A stretch of 64,000 nt of DNA, from the NCBI RefSeq assembly GCF_042666235.1, contig NZ_JBHTFQ010000002.1, positions 506,532-570,531 of the forward strand. Reading direction: 5' to 3'. Below, piece after piece: positions 34,149 to 43,144 of the stretch (positions are counted from its first letter, which is position 1; each line of letters opens with the position of its first letter). Below the pieces are notes generated by a model that saw only the letters and a list, made by a program, of their open reading frames with translations, was not told where the DNA came from and did no database searches. The stretch comes from Halodurantibacterium daqingensis (GTDB lineage: Bacteria; Pseudomonadota; Alphaproteobacteria; Rhodobacterales; Rhodobacteraceae). Both the position numbers and the translations under genes were made by a program.

Positions 34149-36488
34149 ATGCGGAACATGAAAACGGGCGGCACGGGCGGACGGGCAAGGCTTGGGCGCG
34201 TGTCGCATATCGCGCTTGCGGTTCTTCTTGCTGCGGCGGTTCCCGCGGGCCAGTTCGTCTCGCCCGCCTTTGCCCAGTCGTTCCGCTTCGACTCGGTGGT
34301 GGTCGAGGGGAACCAGCGCATCGGCGCCGGCACGATCCTCAGCTATGCGGGGATCGATCAGGGCGCGGCGCTTTCGGCCGGCGAACTGAACGCGGCGCTG
34401 CAGCGCATCCAGAATTCGGGCCTGTTCGAGATGGTCGATATCGAACCGCAGGGCAACCGGCTGGTGATCCGGGTGCAGGAATATCCCACCGTCAACGTCA
34501 TCAGCTTCGAGGGCAACCGCCGCATCAATGACGAACGGCTGGGCGCGGTGGTGCAGACCCAGTCGCGCCGCGTCTATTCCCCCGCCCAGGCCGAGGCCGA
34601 TGCGGCCGCGATCACCGAGCTTTACGCCCAGTCGGGCCGCCTTGCCGCCACGGTCGAGCCGCGGATCATCCGCCGCAGCGAGAACCGCGTCGATCTGGTG
34701 TTCGAAATCCGCGAAGGCAATGTGGTCGAGATCGAGCGCATTGCCTTCGTCGGCAACCGCGCCTTCAGTGACCGGCGGCTGCGCGGCGTGCTGGAAACGA
34801 AAGAGGCCGGCCTGTTGCGCCGCTTCGTGCAGCGCGACACCTTCATCGCCGAACGCATCGACCTTGATCGCCAGCTTCTGCGGGATTTCTACCAGTCGCG
34901 CGGCTATATCGACTTTCAGGTGCTTTCGGCCACGCCCGAGCTTGCCCGCGAACGCGACGGCTTTTTCGTGACCTTCACGGTGCAGGAAGGTCTGCAATAC
35001 CGGATCGGCCAGATCAGCACCGTATCGGAAGTGCCCGAGGTGAATGCCGCCGACTATGAGGCGGTTCTGCGGATGCGCCCCGGCACCGTCTATTCACCGG
35101 CGCTGATCGAAAACAACATCGCGCGGATGGAAAACCTCGCGTTGCGGCAGGGTCTGAACTTTGTCCGCATCGATCCCCGCATCACCCGCAATCCCCAGAC
35201 CCAGACGCTGGACGTGCAGTTTGCGCTGGTGCGCGGCCCGCGGATCTTCGTTGAGCGGATCGACATCGAGGGCAATTCCCGCACCCTGGATCAGGTGATC
35301 CGCCGCCAGTTCCGCACCGTCGAGGGCGACCCCTTCAACCCGCGCGAAATCCGCGAGGCTGCCGAACGGATCCGCGCACTTGGCTTCTTTGCCGATGCGC
35401 AGGTCAACGCCCGTCAGGGCACGGCGCAGGATCAGGTGATCGTCGATGTCGATGTCGAGGAACAGCCCACCGGCTCGCTTTCCTTCGGCGTCAGCTATGG
35501 CGTGGCGCAGGGCGTGGGCTTCGCGGCCAGCCTGTCGGAACAGAACTTCCTTGGCCGCGGCCAGTATGTCGATCTGACGGTCAACACCACCTCCAGCAAC
35601 CGGTCCTTCAGCTTCAACTTCCGCGAGCCGGCCTTCCTCGACCGGGATCTCGCGCTCAAGTTCAACGTCTATTCGACGCGCACCGACCGCGATTACGCCA
35701 GCTACAACACCCGGCTGACGGGCTTCAGCCCGGCGCTGGAATTCCCGGTAAGCGAACTGGGCCGGCTGGAACTGCGCTACAAGATTTCGCGCGACGATCT
35801 GCGCGATGTCGATCCTGCGGTTTCCTCGCCGATCCTCGCGGCGGAACAGGGCGCGCTGATTTCCAGCGGCGTGGGCTATACCTACAGCTTCGACACCGCC
35901 CGCAGCCGGATCGATCCGAACACCCGCTACACCTTCCGGGTGGGGCAGGATTTCGCGGGCCTTGGCGGCGATGTGGAATCGGTCACCAGCACCGCGTTGG
36001 CCCGGGTCGAGCGGCGGGTCTTCAACGAGGACGTGCTGCTGCGCGCCGAGCTTGAGGGCGGGCTTCTGACCATGATCTCGGGCGAAAGCCGGGTGTTGAA
36101 CCGCTTCAACCTTGGCAGCCGGATGCGCGGCTTCGAACCCAACGGCATCGGCCCCCGCGATCTCGCTGCCCCGGACGAGGATGCGCTTGGCGGCAATGCC
36201 TTCGCCATTGCCCGGTTCGAAGCCGAGTTCCCGATCGGCCTGCCCGAGGAATATGGCGTCTCGGGCGGCGTGTTCATGGACGTGGGCTCGCTCTGGGGGC
36301 TTGACGAGACCACCGGCTTCAGCGGACAGGAAGTCGATGACGGCATCCACCTGCGGGCAGCGGCGGGCTTCTCGATCTTCTGGACCACGCCGATCGGGCC
36401 GCTGCGGTTCAACTTCTCGCAGCCGATCCGCAAGCTCGACTATGACCGCGAACAGAACTTTGACCTGACGGTATCGACCCGGTTCTGA
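34149..36488 (+). CDS. bamA: Outer-membrane protein assembly factor BamA
   Basis: 779 aa. The signal peptide covers about 1-42 (ALAVLLAAAVPAGQFVSPAF|A). Five POTRA domains follow (about 45-425), starting SFRFDSVVVEGNQRIGAGTI. The C-terminal barrel ends in an aromatic residue (TVSTRF), as expected for outer-membrane proteins. Conserved barrel landmarks include SFGVSYGVAQGVGFAASLSE, the MRGFEPNGIGPRDL (VRGF equivalent) loop and GPLRFNFSQPIRK. Core of the BAM complex. The in-frame ATG at 34158 is an alternative start. Confidence 0.97.
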   Translation: MRNMKTGGTGGRARLGRVSHIALAVLLAAAVPAGQFVSPAFAQSFRFDSVVVEGNQRIGAGTILSYAGIDQGAALSAGELNAALQRIQNSGLFEMVDIEPQGNRLVIRVQEYPTVNVISFEGNRRINDERLGAVVQTQSRRVYSPAQAEADAAAITELYAQSGRLAATVEPRIIRRSENRVDLVFEIREGNVVEIERIAFVGNRAFSDRRLRGVLETKEAGLLRRFVQRDTFIAERIDLDRQLLRDFYQSRGYIDFQVLSATPELARERDGFFVTFTVQEGLQYRIGQISTVSEVPEVNAADYEAVLRMRPGTVYSPALIENNIARMENLALRQGLNFVRIDPRITRNPQTQTLDVQFALVRGPRIFVERIDIEGNSRTLDQVIRRQFRTVEGDPFNPREIREAAERIRALGFFADAQVNARQGTAQDQVIVDVDVEEQPTGSLSFGVSYGVAQGVGFAASLSEQNFLGRGQYVDLTVNTTSSNRSFSFNFREPAFLDRDLALKFNVYSTRTDRDYASYNTRLTGFSPALEFPVSELGRLELRYKISRDDLRDVDPAVSSPILAAEQGALISSGVGYTYSFDTARSRIDPNTRYTFRVGQDFAGLGGDVESVTSTALARVERRVFNEDVLLRAELEGGLLTMISGESRVLNRFNLGSRMRGFEPNGIGPRDLAAPDEDALGGNAFAIARFEAEFPIGLPEEYGVSGGVFMDVGSLWGLDETTGFSGQEVDDGIHLRAAAGFSIFWTTPIGPLRFNFSQPIRKLDYDREQNFDLTVSTRF

Positions 36489-36524
36489 CCGCGATACCTG
36501 ACCCGGCCAAGCCAGGAGCCTTCG

Positions 36525-37211
36525 ATGCGCCGCGTGCTGACCGTAACCGCCCTGTGCCTGGCGCTGGCAGGAGGCGCCCGGGCGCAGGAGGCGCGCCCGA
36601 TCCTGACCATCAATCAGGAACGGCTGTTCGAGGATTCGCTGTTCGGCCAGCGCCTGCAGGCCGAGATCGAAGCCGCTTATCAGGAGCTTGCCGCCGAAAA
36701 CCGCCGCATGGAGGCCGAGCTTGAGGCAGAGGAACGGCGGCTGACCGAGTTGCGGCCGACGCTTCCCGCCGAGGAGTTCCGCCCCCTGGCCGAAGCCTTC
36801 GACCAGCGCGTGACCGAGATCCGCCGCACCCAGGATGCCAAGAGCCGCGAGATCAGCGCCCGCACCGAGCTGGGCTATCAGTCCTTCGTCGGGGCCGCCC
36901 TGCCGATCCTGGCCGCGATCATGGACGACCTTGGCGCCGAAGTGATCCTCGATTCCCGCACGGTGTTCCTGTCGTCGGACCGGCTGGACATCACTGCCGA
37001 GGCGCTTGCCCGGATCGATGCCACGCTGGGCAGTGGCGAGGCCGAGGCGGCCCCGGATGGCACGGTCGCGCCCCGGGACCAGGGCGAGGAGGCAGGTCCG
37101 GGCGCCGTGCCCGACCAGGGCCGGATCCCCGGCGCGATGCCCGCGCCGGGCTTGCCCGATGCCGATCCGGCGCCGCTGCCCGGGCCGCATGTCGTTCCCC
37201 CACAGCGCTGA
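36525..37211 (+). CDS. ompH: OmpH/Skp-family periplasmic chaperone
   Basis: 228 aa. The signal peptide is 1-20 (..LALAGGARA|QEARPI). The family N-terminus follows: ILTINQERLFEDSLFGQRLQ. A long coiled coil (about 45-110, EIEAAYQELAAENRRMEAEL) is the tentacle region. TLPAEEFRPLAEAFDQRV and the C-terminal beta segment (VILDSRTVFLSSDRLDIT) are typical of Skp. A Pro/Ala-rich tail of about 50 residues extends it beyond the usual 160-170. It escorts unfolded outer-membrane proteins to BamA, encoded just upstream. Confidence 0.93.
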   Translation: MRRVLTVTALCLALAGGARAQEARPILTINQERLFEDSLFGQRLQAEIEAAYQELAAENRRMEAELEAEERRLTELRPTLPAEEFRPLAEAFDQRVTEIRRTQDAKSREISARTELGYQSFVGAALPILAAIMDDLGAEVILDSRTVFLSSDRLDITAEALARIDATLGSGEAEAAPDGTVAPRDQGEEAGPGAVPDQGRIPGAMPAPGLPDADPAPLPGPHVVPPQR

Positions 37212-37319
37212 CCGGTCCACCTGCACGCTGCTTGCCTCTCTCGGGGCGAGTTGCTAGGTCAGGGAGGACAGGCCGCGCACGGAAGGCATTCGGGCGATGG
37301 CCACCCATGGAGCATTGAG

Positions 37320-37802
37320 ATGACCGAAACCGCGCCGAACCCCTGGGCCGAGACGACCGTTGCCGACATCAACCTGATCCAGCGGATCATCCCGCACCGC
37401 TATCCGTTCCTGTTCATCGACCGCGTGCGCGACGTGGTGCCGGGCAAGGGGGCGGTGGGCGTGAAGAATGTCACCATCAACGAGCAGTTCTTCCAGGGGC
37501 ATTTTCCCGGCGTTCCGGTAATGCCCGGCGTGCTGATCGTCGAGGCGATGGCGCAGACCTCGGCCGTGCTGGTGGGGCTGACACTCGATCTGGTGGACAA
37601 GGATCCGCTGGTCTATTTCATGAATGTCGATGGCTGCAAGTTCCGCCGCAAGGTGGTGCCGGGCGATGTGCTTGAGCTTGAGGTCACGACCAAGCGCGGC
37701 GGCGGCCGGGTGTGGAAATTCCAGGGCGTGGCCCGCGTCGATGGCGAACTAGCCGCCGAGGCCGAGTTCACCGCGATGATCGACCTGCGGAAGCAGGGGT
37801 GA
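37320..37802 (+). CDS. fabZ: 3-hydroxyacyl-ACP dehydratase FabZ
   Basis: 160 aa from ATG 37320 (MTETAPNPWAETTVADINLI). Catalytic His61 in HFPGVPVMPGV and Glu75 in VEAMAQTSAV are visible. IQRIIPHRYPFLFIDRV is the family opening. It dehydrates 3-hydroxyacyl-ACP in fatty-acid synthesis, supplying acyl chains for lipid A and phospholipids. The stop codon overlaps the lpxA ATG by one base. Confidence 0.96.
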   Translation: MTETAPNPWAETTVADINLIQRIIPHRYPFLFIDRVRDVVPGKGAVGVKNVTINEQFFQGHFPGVPVMPGVLIVEAMAQTSAVLVGLTLDLVDKDPLVYFMNVDGCKFRRKVVPGDVLELEVTTKRGGGRVWKFQGVARVDGELAAEAEFTAMIDLRKQG

Positions 37803-38608
37803 TGGCAGGCCCCGGAATCCATCCCGGCGCAAGGGTGCATGGCTCGGCCGTGGTCGAGCCGGGTGCGGTGATCGGCGAGGGTGCGGTGATCGGGCCTTTC
37901 GCCCTGATCGGCCCCGAGGTGGTGCTGGGCCCCGGCGTCGAGGTGAAAAGCCACGCCGTCGTCACCGGCTGGACCGAGGTGGGCGAAGGCAGCACCATCT
38001 TTCCCTTCGCCTGCGTCGGCGAGGTTCCGCAGGATCTCAAGTTCCGGGGCGAGCGGACGCGGCTGGTCATCGGCAAGCGCAACCGAATCCGCGAGGGCGC
38101 CACGCTCAACACCGGAACCGAAGGCGGTGGCGGCATCACCCGGGTCGGCGACGACTGCCTGTTCATGACCGGTGCGCATGTGGGCCATGACGCGCAGGTC
38201 GGCAACCGCGTGGTGGTCGCCAATCAGGCCGCGATTGCCGGGCATTGCCAGATCGAGGATGACGTGATCATCGGCGGACTTTCCGGCATCCATCAATGGG
38301 TGCGGGTGGGGCGCGGCGCGATCATCGGCGCGGTGACGATGGTCACGAATGACGTGATCCCGCATGGGCTGGTGCAGGGGCCGCGCGGCGGGCTGGACGG
38401 GCTGAACCTTGTGGGGTTGAAGCGCAAGGGCGTTTCGCGCGACGAGATCGCCACCCTGCGGGCCGCCTATGCGACGCTCAGCGGGGGCGAGGGCGCCTTT
38501 GCCGACCGCGCCCGCCGTCTGGCCGAAAGCGACAATGACCTGGTGCGTGAAATCGCATCCTTCATTCTGGCCGGTTCGGACCGGTCGTTCCTGACGCCGA
38601 GGGGTTGA
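37802..38608 (+). CDS. lpxA: UDP-N-acetylglucosamine acyltransferase LpxA
   Basis: 268 aa from ATG 37802. A left-handed beta-helix of hexapeptide repeats fills the first 190 residues (IHPGARVHGSAVVEPGAVIG, EGAVIGPFALIGPEVVLGPG). The catalytic-region motif LFMTGAHVGHDAQVGNRVVV gives the usual His (H in GAHVGHD). The helical C-terminus follows. First step of lipid A synthesis. Start overlaps the end of fabZ. Confidence 0.96.
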   Translation: MAGPGIHPGARVHGSAVVEPGAVIGEGAVIGPFALIGPEVVLGPGVEVKSHAVVTGWTEVGEGSTIFPFACVGEVPQDLKFRGERTRLVIGKRNRIREGATLNTGTEGGGGITRVGDDCLFMTGAHVGHDAQVGNRVVVANQAAIAGHCQIEDDVIIGGLSGIHQWVRVGRGAIIGAVTMVTNDVIPHGLVQGPRGGLDGLNLVGLKRKGVSRDEIATLRAAYATLSGGEGAFADRARRLAESDNDLVREIASFILAGSDRSFLTPRG

Positions 38609-39427
38609 ATGGCACATCTTGCAATCGTCGCGGGGAAGGGCAGCCTGCCCGGCGTGCTGAGCCAGGCGCTTGTTGCCCAGGGCACGACGCCGATCATCGC
38701 TCATCTGCAGGATTTTCCGCCTGAAGGCGTCGATCTCCCGCTGGAGCCCTTCCGGATCGAGCGGCTTGCTCCGTTCATCGCGCGTCTGCATGACCTCTCG
38801 GTCGATCGGGTGATCTTTGCCGGGGCGGTGCAGCGGCCCCGCCTTGATCCCGAACAGTTCGATCCGCGCACCGCGATGATGGTGCCGCGGATGCTGGCCG
38901 CGATGCAGCAGGGCGACGACGCCACTTTGCGCGAAGTGATCGCCATCTTCGAGGAAGAGGGGCTGGCCGTTGTGGGCGCCGATGCGGTGCTGCCGGACCT
39001 TGTGCCACAGGCGGGCGTGCTGGGCGTGCATCAGCCCGGATCGCGGGATCGCGCCGATGCGGCACGGGCCGCGGCGGTGGTCGCGGCGCTTGGCGCGGCG
39101 GATGTGGGGCAGGGCGCGGTTGTGTCGGGCGGGCTGTGCCTTGCGGCCGAGGCGCTGCCGGGCACGGATGCGATGCTGGGACAGGTCGCCGCGCTTGGGC
39201 CCCTGCGCCCCGACCGCGCGGGCCTTCTTTACAAGGCGCCCAAGCCCGGGCAGGACAAGCGGGTTGACCTGCCGGCGCTGGGGCCTGCCACGGTGCGCAA
39301 CGCCCATGCGGCGGGCCTTGCCGGCATCGCCTTCGAGGCGGGCGGCGTCCTGCTGCTGGACCGGGAGGCCATGATCGCCGAGGCTGATCGCCTGGGCCTG
39401 TTCCTCTGGGCGCGGGCGGCGGAATGA
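38609..39427 (+). CDS. lpxI: UDP-2,3-diacylglucosamine hydrolase LpxI
   Basis: 272 aa of the DUF1009/LpxI family, the alphaproteobacterial replacement for LpxH. N-terminal LAIVAGKGSLPGVLSQ and the C-terminal GLLYKAPKPGQDKRVDLPAL, GPATVRNAHAAGLAGIAFEA segments are hallmarks. It cleaves UDP-2,3-diacylglucosamine to lipid X. It abuts lpxA with no gap and overlaps lpxB by 4 bp. Confidence 0.96.
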   Translation: MAHLAIVAGKGSLPGVLSQALVAQGTTPIIAHLQDFPPEGVDLPLEPFRIERLAPFIARLHDLSVDRVIFAGAVQRPRLDPEQFDPRTAMMVPRMLAAMQQGDDATLREVIAIFEEEGLAVVGADAVLPDLVPQAGVLGVHQPGSRDRADAARAAAVVAALGAADVGQGAVVSGGLCLAAEALPGTDAMLGQVAALGPLRPDRAGLLYKAPKPGQDKRVDLPALGPATVRNAHAAGLAGIAFEAGGVLLLDREAMIAEADRLGLFLWARAAE

Positions 39428-40632
39428 AGCTGTTCCTCATCGCCGGAGAGGCCTCGGGCGACAAGCTTGGCGCGGCGCTTATGGCGGCGATGAAACGGCT
39501 TCGGCCCGAGGTGCGGTTTCACGGCGTGGGCGGGCCGCTGATGCAGGCCGAAGGGCTTGTCAGCCTCTTTCCCATGGAGGAGCTTTCGGTGATGGGCCTT
39601 GCCGAGGTTCTGCCGAAATACGTCCATCTGAAACGTCGCATCCGCGAAACGGCGCAGGCGGCGCTGGAGGTGGCGCCCGATGCGGTGATCGGCATCGACA
39701 GCCCTGATTTCTGCCTCCGCGTCGCGCGGCTGGTGCGGGACCAGCGGCCGGGGCAACGCATGATCCACTATGTCGCACCTTCGGTCTGGGCGTGGCGGCC
39801 GGGGCGGGCACAGAAGATGGCGAAGGTCATCGACCATGTCCTTGCGCTTCTGCCGTTCGAGCCGCCCTACATGCAGGCAGCGGGCATGACCTGCGATTTC
39901 GTCGGCCACCCGGTGGTGAGCGAGCCGCGCGCAACACCGGCCGAGGCTGCTGCCTTCCGCGCTGCGCTTGGCCTTGCGCCCGGTGCGCCGCTGGTGCTGG
40001 CCCTGCCCGGATCGCGCCGGGGCGAGGTGGCGCGGCTTGCGCCCCGGTTCGGCGCGGCGCTTGGTCCGGTGATCGCCGCGCATCCGCAGGCGCGCGTGGT
40101 GGTGCCGCGCGTGCGGGGCAGCGCCGATCTGGTCGCCGCGCTGGCCGCGGATTGGCCCGGGCAACCGCTGCTGCTTGACCCTGCGGACCAGATGGCCAAG
40201 CGGGCCGCCTTTGCTGCGGCGGATGTGGCGCTTGCAGCCTCGGGCACGGTTTCGCTGGAACTGGCGGCAAATGCCGTGCCGATGGTCATTGCCTATGATT
40301 TCAACTGGCTGTCACGGCAGATCATCTGGAGGATGGTGCGGGTCGATACGGTGACCCTGGTGAACCTTGTCACCGAAAGCAAGGCAGTGCCCGAGTTTCT
40401 TGGCGCCGATTGCAGGCCGGAACCCATTGCGCAGGCGCTGCTGGCGCTGCTTCCCGAAGGCGCCGCCCGCGCCGCGCAAGATGCCGCCATGGCCGAGACG
40501 ATGCGGCGGCTGGGGGCGGGCGGGCCACCCCCCGGTGAACGCGCGGCGCGCTCGGTGCTGGCGGCATTGGGACTTTCCGTCGAACCCGCGCAGCAGGGTG
40601 CTGCCGATGGGGAAGGCGCGCCCACCGGTTGA
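39424..40632 (+). CDS. lpxB: Lipid-A-disaccharide synthase LpxB
   Basis: 402 aa, GT-B fold. The N-terminus FLIAGEASGDKLGAALM is the family signature, followed by FHGVGGPLMQAEGL, IHYVAPSVWAWRPGRAQKMA, CDFVGHPVV and PLVLALPGSRRGEVARL. It condenses lipid X with UDP-2,3-diacylglucosamine. Last gene of the rightward run. No intrinsic terminator was recognised in the 100 bp before the convergent mnmA end. Confidence 0.96.
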   Translation: MKLFLIAGEASGDKLGAALMAAMKRLRPEVRFHGVGGPLMQAEGLVSLFPMEELSVMGLAEVLPKYVHLKRRIRETAQAALEVAPDAVIGIDSPDFCLRVARLVRDQRPGQRMIHYVAPSVWAWRPGRAQKMAKVIDHVLALLPFEPPYMQAAGMTCDFVGHPVVSEPRATPAEAAAFRAALGLAPGAPLVLALPGSRRGEVARLAPRFGAALGPVIAAHPQARVVVPRVRGSADLVAALAADWPGQPLLLDPADQMAKRAAFAAADVALAASGTVSLELAANAVPMVIAYDFNWLSRQIIWRMVRVDTVTLVNLVTESKAVPEFLGADCRPEPIAQALLALLPEGAARAAQDAAMAETMRRLGAGGPPPGERAARSVLAALGLSVEPAQQGAADGEGAPTG

Positions 40633-40732
40633 GGGTCTGAGCCGCCGCGCCGGCGGGAGAGGCAGGATCATGGGCCTCGATCGGGCTTGCAGGGCGAAAA
40701 GGCGCTGCCGGGATCGGATCGGGGATTGGCGC

Positions 40733-41875
40733 TCAGCGCCCCTTCCAGATCCAGCCACCGCCGAAGATGCGGCTGCTGTCGGGATCGTAGAACACGCAGG
40801 CCTGCCCGGGGCTTACCCCTTCTTCGGGCGCGATCAGCTCCACCTCGGCTTCCGTCGGTCCAAGCGGCCGAATGATCGCGCTGCGCGGCGGGCGGGTGGA
40901 CCGCACCTTGACCGCCACATGCCATTCGGCGCGGGTCTCGAACGGTTCGTCGCCCAGCCAGTTGATCTCGCGCACCGGGATGGTGCGGGTCGAAAGCGCC
41001 TCTTTCGGGCCGACGACAACGCGCCGCAGATCGGGATCAAGCCGCACGACATACAGCGGATCCGCCAGCCCGCCGATGCCAAGCCCCCGCCGCTGCCCGA
41101 TCGTGTAGTGGATCACCCCGCGATGGCTGCCCAGAACCCGGCCGTCCATATCCACGATCTCGCCGGGTTCAGCGGCACCCGGGCGCAGCTTTTCGATCAC
41201 CGCGGCATAGTTGCCATTTGGGACGAAACAGATGTCCTGGCTGTCGGGCTTGTCGGCCACGGGCAGGTTGTAGCGCGCGGCCAGAGCGCGCGTTTCGGCC
41301 TTGCTTTGCAGATGGCCCAGCGGGAAGCGCAGGAATTCCAGCTGGTCGCGCGTGGTCGAGAACAGGAAATAGCTCTGATCGCGAACCGGGTCGGCGGCGC
41401 TGTGCAGCTCGGCCCCCGACGGACCGTTGCGGCGCTGGATATAGTGCCCGGTCGCCATGCAATCGGCCTCGAGATCGCGCGCGGTGGCAAGAAGATCCTT
41501 GAACTTGACGCGTTCATTGCAGCGGATGCAGGGCACAGGCGTCGCCCCGGCCAGATAGGCATCGGCGAATTCGTCGATCACCGCCTCGCGGAAGGTGTTT
41601 TCATAGTCCAGCACATAATGCGGGAACCCCATTTCCTCGGCCACGCGGCGGGCATCGTGGATGTCACGTCCCGCGCAGCAGGCGCCCTTCTTGGCCAGTG
41701 CCGCGCCATGGTCATAAAGCTGAAGCGTCACGCCGACGACGTCATAGCCTTCCTCGGCCAGTTGCGCCGCGACGACGGAACTGTCCACGCCGCCGGACAT
41801 GGCAACAACCACCCGCGTTTGCGCCGGCGGTTTGGCAAAGCCAAGCGAGTTCAGTTCGGTGCGGTCCAAAGCCAT
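40733..41875 (-). CDS. mnmA: tRNA-specific 2-thiouridylase MnmA
   Basis: 380 aa from ATG 41873-41875; the in-frame start at 41926 adds 17 residues of no family character. PP-loop motif SGGVDSSVVAAQL, the CCAGRDIHDARRVAEEMGFP region and the catalytic-Cys segment TPVPCIRCNERVKFKDLL are present, as is DSQDICFVPNGNYAAVIEKL with the second active Cys. It makes the 2-thio group of wobble uridine in tRNA Lys/Glu/Gln. Divergent from sciP across 119 bp. Confidence 0.95.
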   Translation of the reverse strand: MALDRTELNSLGFAKPPAQTRVVVAMSGGVDSSVVAAQLAEEGYDVVGVTLQLYDHGAALAKKGACCAGRDIHDARRVAEEMGFPHYVLDYENTFREAVIDEFADAYLAGATPVPCIRCNERVKFKDLLATARDLEADCMATGHYIQRRNGPSGAELHSAADPVRDQSYFLFSTTRDQLEFLRFPLGHLQSKAETRALAARYNLPVADKPDSQDICFVPNGNYAAVIEKLRPGAAEPGEIVDMDGRVLGSHRGVIHYTIGQRRGLGIGGLADPLYVVRLDPDLRRVVVGPKEALSTRTIPVREINWLGDEPFETRAEWHVAVKVRSTRPPRSAIIRPLGPTEAEVELIAPEEGVSPGQACVFYDPDSSRIFGGGWIWKGR

Positions 41876-41994
41876 GCCTGTCTCCTGAGGTTCGCAGGAA
41901 TATAGGAAAATGCAACGTAACAGCAAGCCCGCGCTTCACGCCCCGTTAAGACCCATCGCCCAAGGATGGGCAGGAACAAGAGTATGAGGCGCAG

Positions 41995-42279
41995 ATGTAT
42001 ATTCGGCGTGTCGCGGGGCCGCGTTCGGTCACGCTTCCGGACGGCAGCATCCTGACCCGTGCGGATCTGCCGCCAGCGGAAACCCGGCGCTGGGTGGCAA
42101 GCCGCAAGGCCACCGTGGTGAAGGCGGTCACCTATGGGCTGATTCCGCTGGCCGAGGCGCTGGAGAAATACGGCCTTTCCGATGAGGAGTTCGAGCTATG
42201 GCGCGCTGCGATTGAAAGACACGGGGAGGTGGGGCTGAAAGTCACGAAGATTCAAAAGCTGAAAACAACTTTAGATTGA
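41995..42279 (+). CDS. sciP: CtrA inhibitor SciP (DUF1153)
   Basis: 94 aa, the usual length. The sequence RVAGPRSVTLPDGSILTRAD, RRWVASRKATVVKAVTYGLI and KYGLSDEEFELWRAAIERHG matches the SciP/DUF1153 family with its helix-turn-helix. In Caulobacter SciP blocks CtrA-activated transcription in the cell cycle. Here it lies 88 bp upstream of ctrA in the same direction. One GANTC site (42249-42253) lies near its end. Confidence 0.92.
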   Translation: MYIRRVAGPRSVTLPDGSILTRADLPPAETRRWVASRKATVVKAVTYGLIPLAEALEKYGLSDEEFELWRAAIERHGEVGLKVTKIQKLKTTLD

Positions 42280-42367
42280 AATCACTATTTGTTCTGCCAC
42301 AGTAAGATGTGGTTAACCATTGCAGCCCAGAGTGAAGCTCAGGAAGGCAATAAGCGGAGAGAATCTC

Positions 42368-43081
42368 ATGCGTATCCTGTTGGTTGAAGATGACCCGACC
42401 ACATCGCGCAGCATCGAACTGATGCTGACCCACGCCAACCTGAACGTGTATTGCACGGATCTGGGGGAGGAAGGGATCGATCTGGCGAAGCTTTATGATT
42501 ACGACCTGATCCTGCTCGACCTCAACCTGCCGGACATGAACGGGCACGAGGTTCTGCGTCAGCTTCGCCTGGCGCGTATCGACACGCCGATCCTTATCCT
42601 CTCCGGCGCGGACGATTCGGAAAGCAAGATCAAGGGGTTCGGTTTCGGTGCGGACGATTATCTGACCAAACCCTTCCACCGCGAGGAACTGATTGCCCGG
42701 ATCCATGCCATCATCCGCCGCTCGAAGGGGCATGCGCAATCGGTGATCCGCACCGGCAAGATCTGCGTCAACCTGGATGCCAAGACGGTGGATGTGGGCG
42801 GCAAGACCGTGCATCTGACCGGCAAGGAATACCAGATGCTGGAACTGCTGAGCCTGCGCAAGGGCACCACCCTCACCAAGGAGATGTTCCTCAACCATCT
42901 TTACGGCGGCATGGACGAGCCGGAACTGAAAATCATCGACGTGTTCATCTGCAAGCTGCGCAAGAAGCTGGCCGAGGCGACCGGCGGCGAGAATTACATC
43001 GAAACCGTCTGGGGCCGCGGCTATGTGCTGCGCGATCCGACCCCCGCCGATCTGGACCGTCGCATCGCCATGGGTGCCTGA
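42368..43081 (+). CDS. ctrA: Cell-cycle response regulator CtrA
   Basis: 237 aa from ATG 42368 (MRILLVEDDPTTSRSIELML). Phosphoacceptor Asp51 in DLILLDLNLPDMNG and conserved Lys in DDYLTKPFHREELIARIHAI. The OmpR-type winged helix shows VHLTGKEYQMLELLSLRKGT, TLTKEMFLNHLYGGMDEPEL, DVFICKLRKKL. In the Rhodobacterales CtrA controls motility and gene-transfer-agent genes and is usually not essential. A GANTC site (42361-42365) lies just before the ATG; no complete TTAA-N7-TTAA box was found. Confidence 0.96.
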   Translation: MRILLVEDDPTTSRSIELMLTHANLNVYCTDLGEEGIDLAKLYDYDLILLDLNLPDMNGHEVLRQLRLARIDTPILILSGADDSESKIKGFGFGADDYLTKPFHREELIARIHAIIRRSKGHAQSVIRTGKICVNLDAKTVDVGGKTVHLTGKEYQMLELLSLRKGTTLTKEMFLNHLYGGMDEPELKIIDVFICKLRKKLAEATGGENYIETVWGRGYVLRDPTPADLDRRIAMGA

Positions 43082-43144
43082 GGGCACTGGACCCGCCGCC
43101 GCGCGCCTCATATCAGAGGGAAGCTGGCAGCGGAAAGGTGAGCC

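Noticed and set aside
34149..37226. Long minus-strand frames opposite bamA and ompH
   Set aside because: The plus-strand genes have signal peptides and conserved barrel or chaperone motifs; the opposite frames are compositional artefacts.
42300..42367. CtrA autoregulatory box before ctrA
   Set aside because: Only one TTAA half-site (GGTTAACC near 42313) is present; the TTAA-N7-TTAA pair is missing.
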